From positions 1 through 39,633 of the forward strand of contig NZ_FRDM01000035.1 in assembly GCF_900143215.1 (NCBI RefSeq): a stretch of DNA of 39,633 nucleotides, given 5' to 3'. The DNA is from Geodermatophilus obscurus. GTDB lineage: Bacteria > Actinomycetota > Actinomycetes > Mycobacteriales > Geodermatophilaceae. The notes beneath the pieces were generated by a model. It made no database searches. It was not told the origin of the DNA and worked only from the letters and a program-made list of their open reading frames with translations. This document shows, piece by piece, positions 39,233-39,633 of this stretch (positions are counted from its first letter, which is position 1; each line of letters begins with the position of its first letter). A program made the position numbers and the translations under genes.

Positions 39233-39295
39233 GCAGGGGATTCACGGCTGTTCACCTCCGTCCGCTGCCGTCTCGGACCCCGTGAATGTGGCTCT

Positions 39296-39633
39296 TCACG
39301 ATCGAGGGTGTAGTTGCGGCCTGAACCCGCCGGTCTCGAGCAGGCTCCTGGCGATGTAGTTGGTGAGGTTGCGGAAGCCGAGGGCGGAGCCTCGGAGGTG
39401 CTCGAGTCGTCCGTTGAGGGCCTCGGTTGGTCCGTTGCTGGTACCGGGTCGGTCGAAGTACGCCAGGACGTCTTCGGCCCGCTTCTTCAGCGTCCGTCCG
39501 AGCGTGATGAGCTCGGTCAGCGCGGCCGGGACGCCGCGGCCGAGCGCGTCGATGAGGTTGCTCATCAGCTGCCGGCCCTTGGCCCGGTCGGGCTCGCGGT
39601 AGGCGCCGATCATGCGTTGATAGATGCCCCAGG
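39296..39633 (-). pseudogene. ISL3-family transposase, C-terminal part, cut by window edge
   Basis: The frame is open to the window edge and ends at 39296-39298. It reads WGIYQRMIGAYREPDRAKGRQL, then LTELITLGRTLKKRAEDVLAYFDRPGTSNGPTEALNGRLEHLRGSALGFRNLTNYIARSLLETGGF, the highly conserved C-terminal block of ISL3-type transposases, including the last catalytic Glu (TEALNGR). The IS end is probably near 39290 (GGCTCTTCACG), so the stop codon lies within the terminal repeat. The gene may be intact beyond the window; it is marked partial only because of the edge. Confidence 0.8.

Larger units (their letters stand above)
27180..39289. mobile_element. Putative integrative element inserted at tRNA-Ala (integrase, excisionase, TA pair, acid-sugar cargo)
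   Basis: The left end is the tRNA-Ala 3' end with integrase and excisionase genes pointing toward it, the usual order for actinobacterial integrative elements. Just inside, at 27229-27251, are two copies of TGGTTGCAGTT; the same pair, with one base changed, is at 39210-39232. These look like integrase arm-type sites marking both ends. A second copy of the tRNA 3' end, expected at the right att site, is not in the window; an ISL3-family IS begins 57 bases beyond the right repeat and may have displaced it. Element size would be about 12 kb if this is right. Confidence 0.5.

Noticed and set aside
36436..39255. 939-codon minus-strand open frame across the kinase and dehydrogenase genes
   Set aside because: It has the low-complexity character of antisense frames in high-GC DNA and ignores the strong motifs on the plus strand.
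27180..39289. Conjugative element (ICE or AICE)
   Set aside because: No FtsK/Tra, relaxase or replication initiator gene is present; only integration genes and cargo are seen.
1..39633. The window is bounded by IS transposase fragments at both ends, suggesting a composite transposon
   Set aside because: The two fragments belong to different families (IS982/IS5-like and ISL3-like), so they cannot act as a matched pair.

Overview
The window is very GC-rich, uses many GTG starts and GTGA/ATGA gene overlaps, and encodes actinobacterial families (DUF5994, a SigC-type sigma factor, paired FadE-like dehydrogenases). It looks like chromosomal DNA of an actinomycete, plausibly Geodermatophilaceae, although the genus is inferred only from overall character. 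At least seven genes seem to be read from leaderless transcripts, with a -10-like hexamer only 6-7 bases before the start codon.

Layout, left to right. (1) 1-1015: the 3' end of an IS transposase, a vapBC toxin-antitoxin pair with a perfect operator palindrome, and a 29-codon remnant of an acyl-CoA synthetase. (2) 1102-4081: an acyl-CoA dehydrogenase that has lost its N-terminus exactly where the synthetase remnant begins, then a second dehydrogenase and an enoyl-CoA hydratase; a deletion or assembly join is likely at about 1102. (3) 4138-14436: housekeeping and small genes: hrpB helicase, MarR regulator and YceI protein, two small membrane proteins, typA followed by an 83-bp tandem repeat, a secreted aldose epimerase, a DUF5994 protein and an NAD-dependent epimerase-like protein. 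(4) 14516-15695: a TSUP exporter preceded by a 27-residue Cys-rich leader peptide, which looks like a cysteine-sensing attenuator. (5) 15766-21412: a SigC-like sigma factor divergent from a five-gene copper operon (zinc-finger anti-sigma, CopC-CopD fusion, YcnI, SCO1 and a novel membrane protein). (6) 21536-25848: a tightly coupled minus-strand operon (polyol dehydrogenase, HAD phosphatase, CDP-glycerol-type polymerase, cytidylyltransferase-like enzyme) that could make a polyol-phosphate cell-wall polymer. (7) 26265-27179: an M23 endopeptidase and tRNA-Ala(GGC).

From the tRNA-Ala 3' end to about 39.29 kb the DNA looks like an integrative element: tyrosine integrase and excisionase next to the tRNA, a DUF433/DUF5615 toxin-antitoxin pair, an SDR/HTH regulator pair, and at the far end an acid-sugar catabolic cluster. 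The same 23-bp pair of TGGTTGCAGTT repeats lies just inside both ends. An ISL3-family IS closes the window.

The most exciting content is the acid-sugar cluster (32767-39144): a GntR regulator and a class II aldolase-type decarboxylase (OtnC-like) on the minus strand, divergent from a KdgT-type permease, a RuBisCO-like protein with its metal and catalytic lysine residues intact, a DUF1537 four-carbon acid sugar kinase and a threonine-dehydrogenase-like zinc enzyme. Together they suggest uptake, oxidation to a 3-oxo acid, phosphorylation and decarboxylation of a short aldonic acid. Having two different kinds of decarboxylase around one kinase does not match a pathway I can name.
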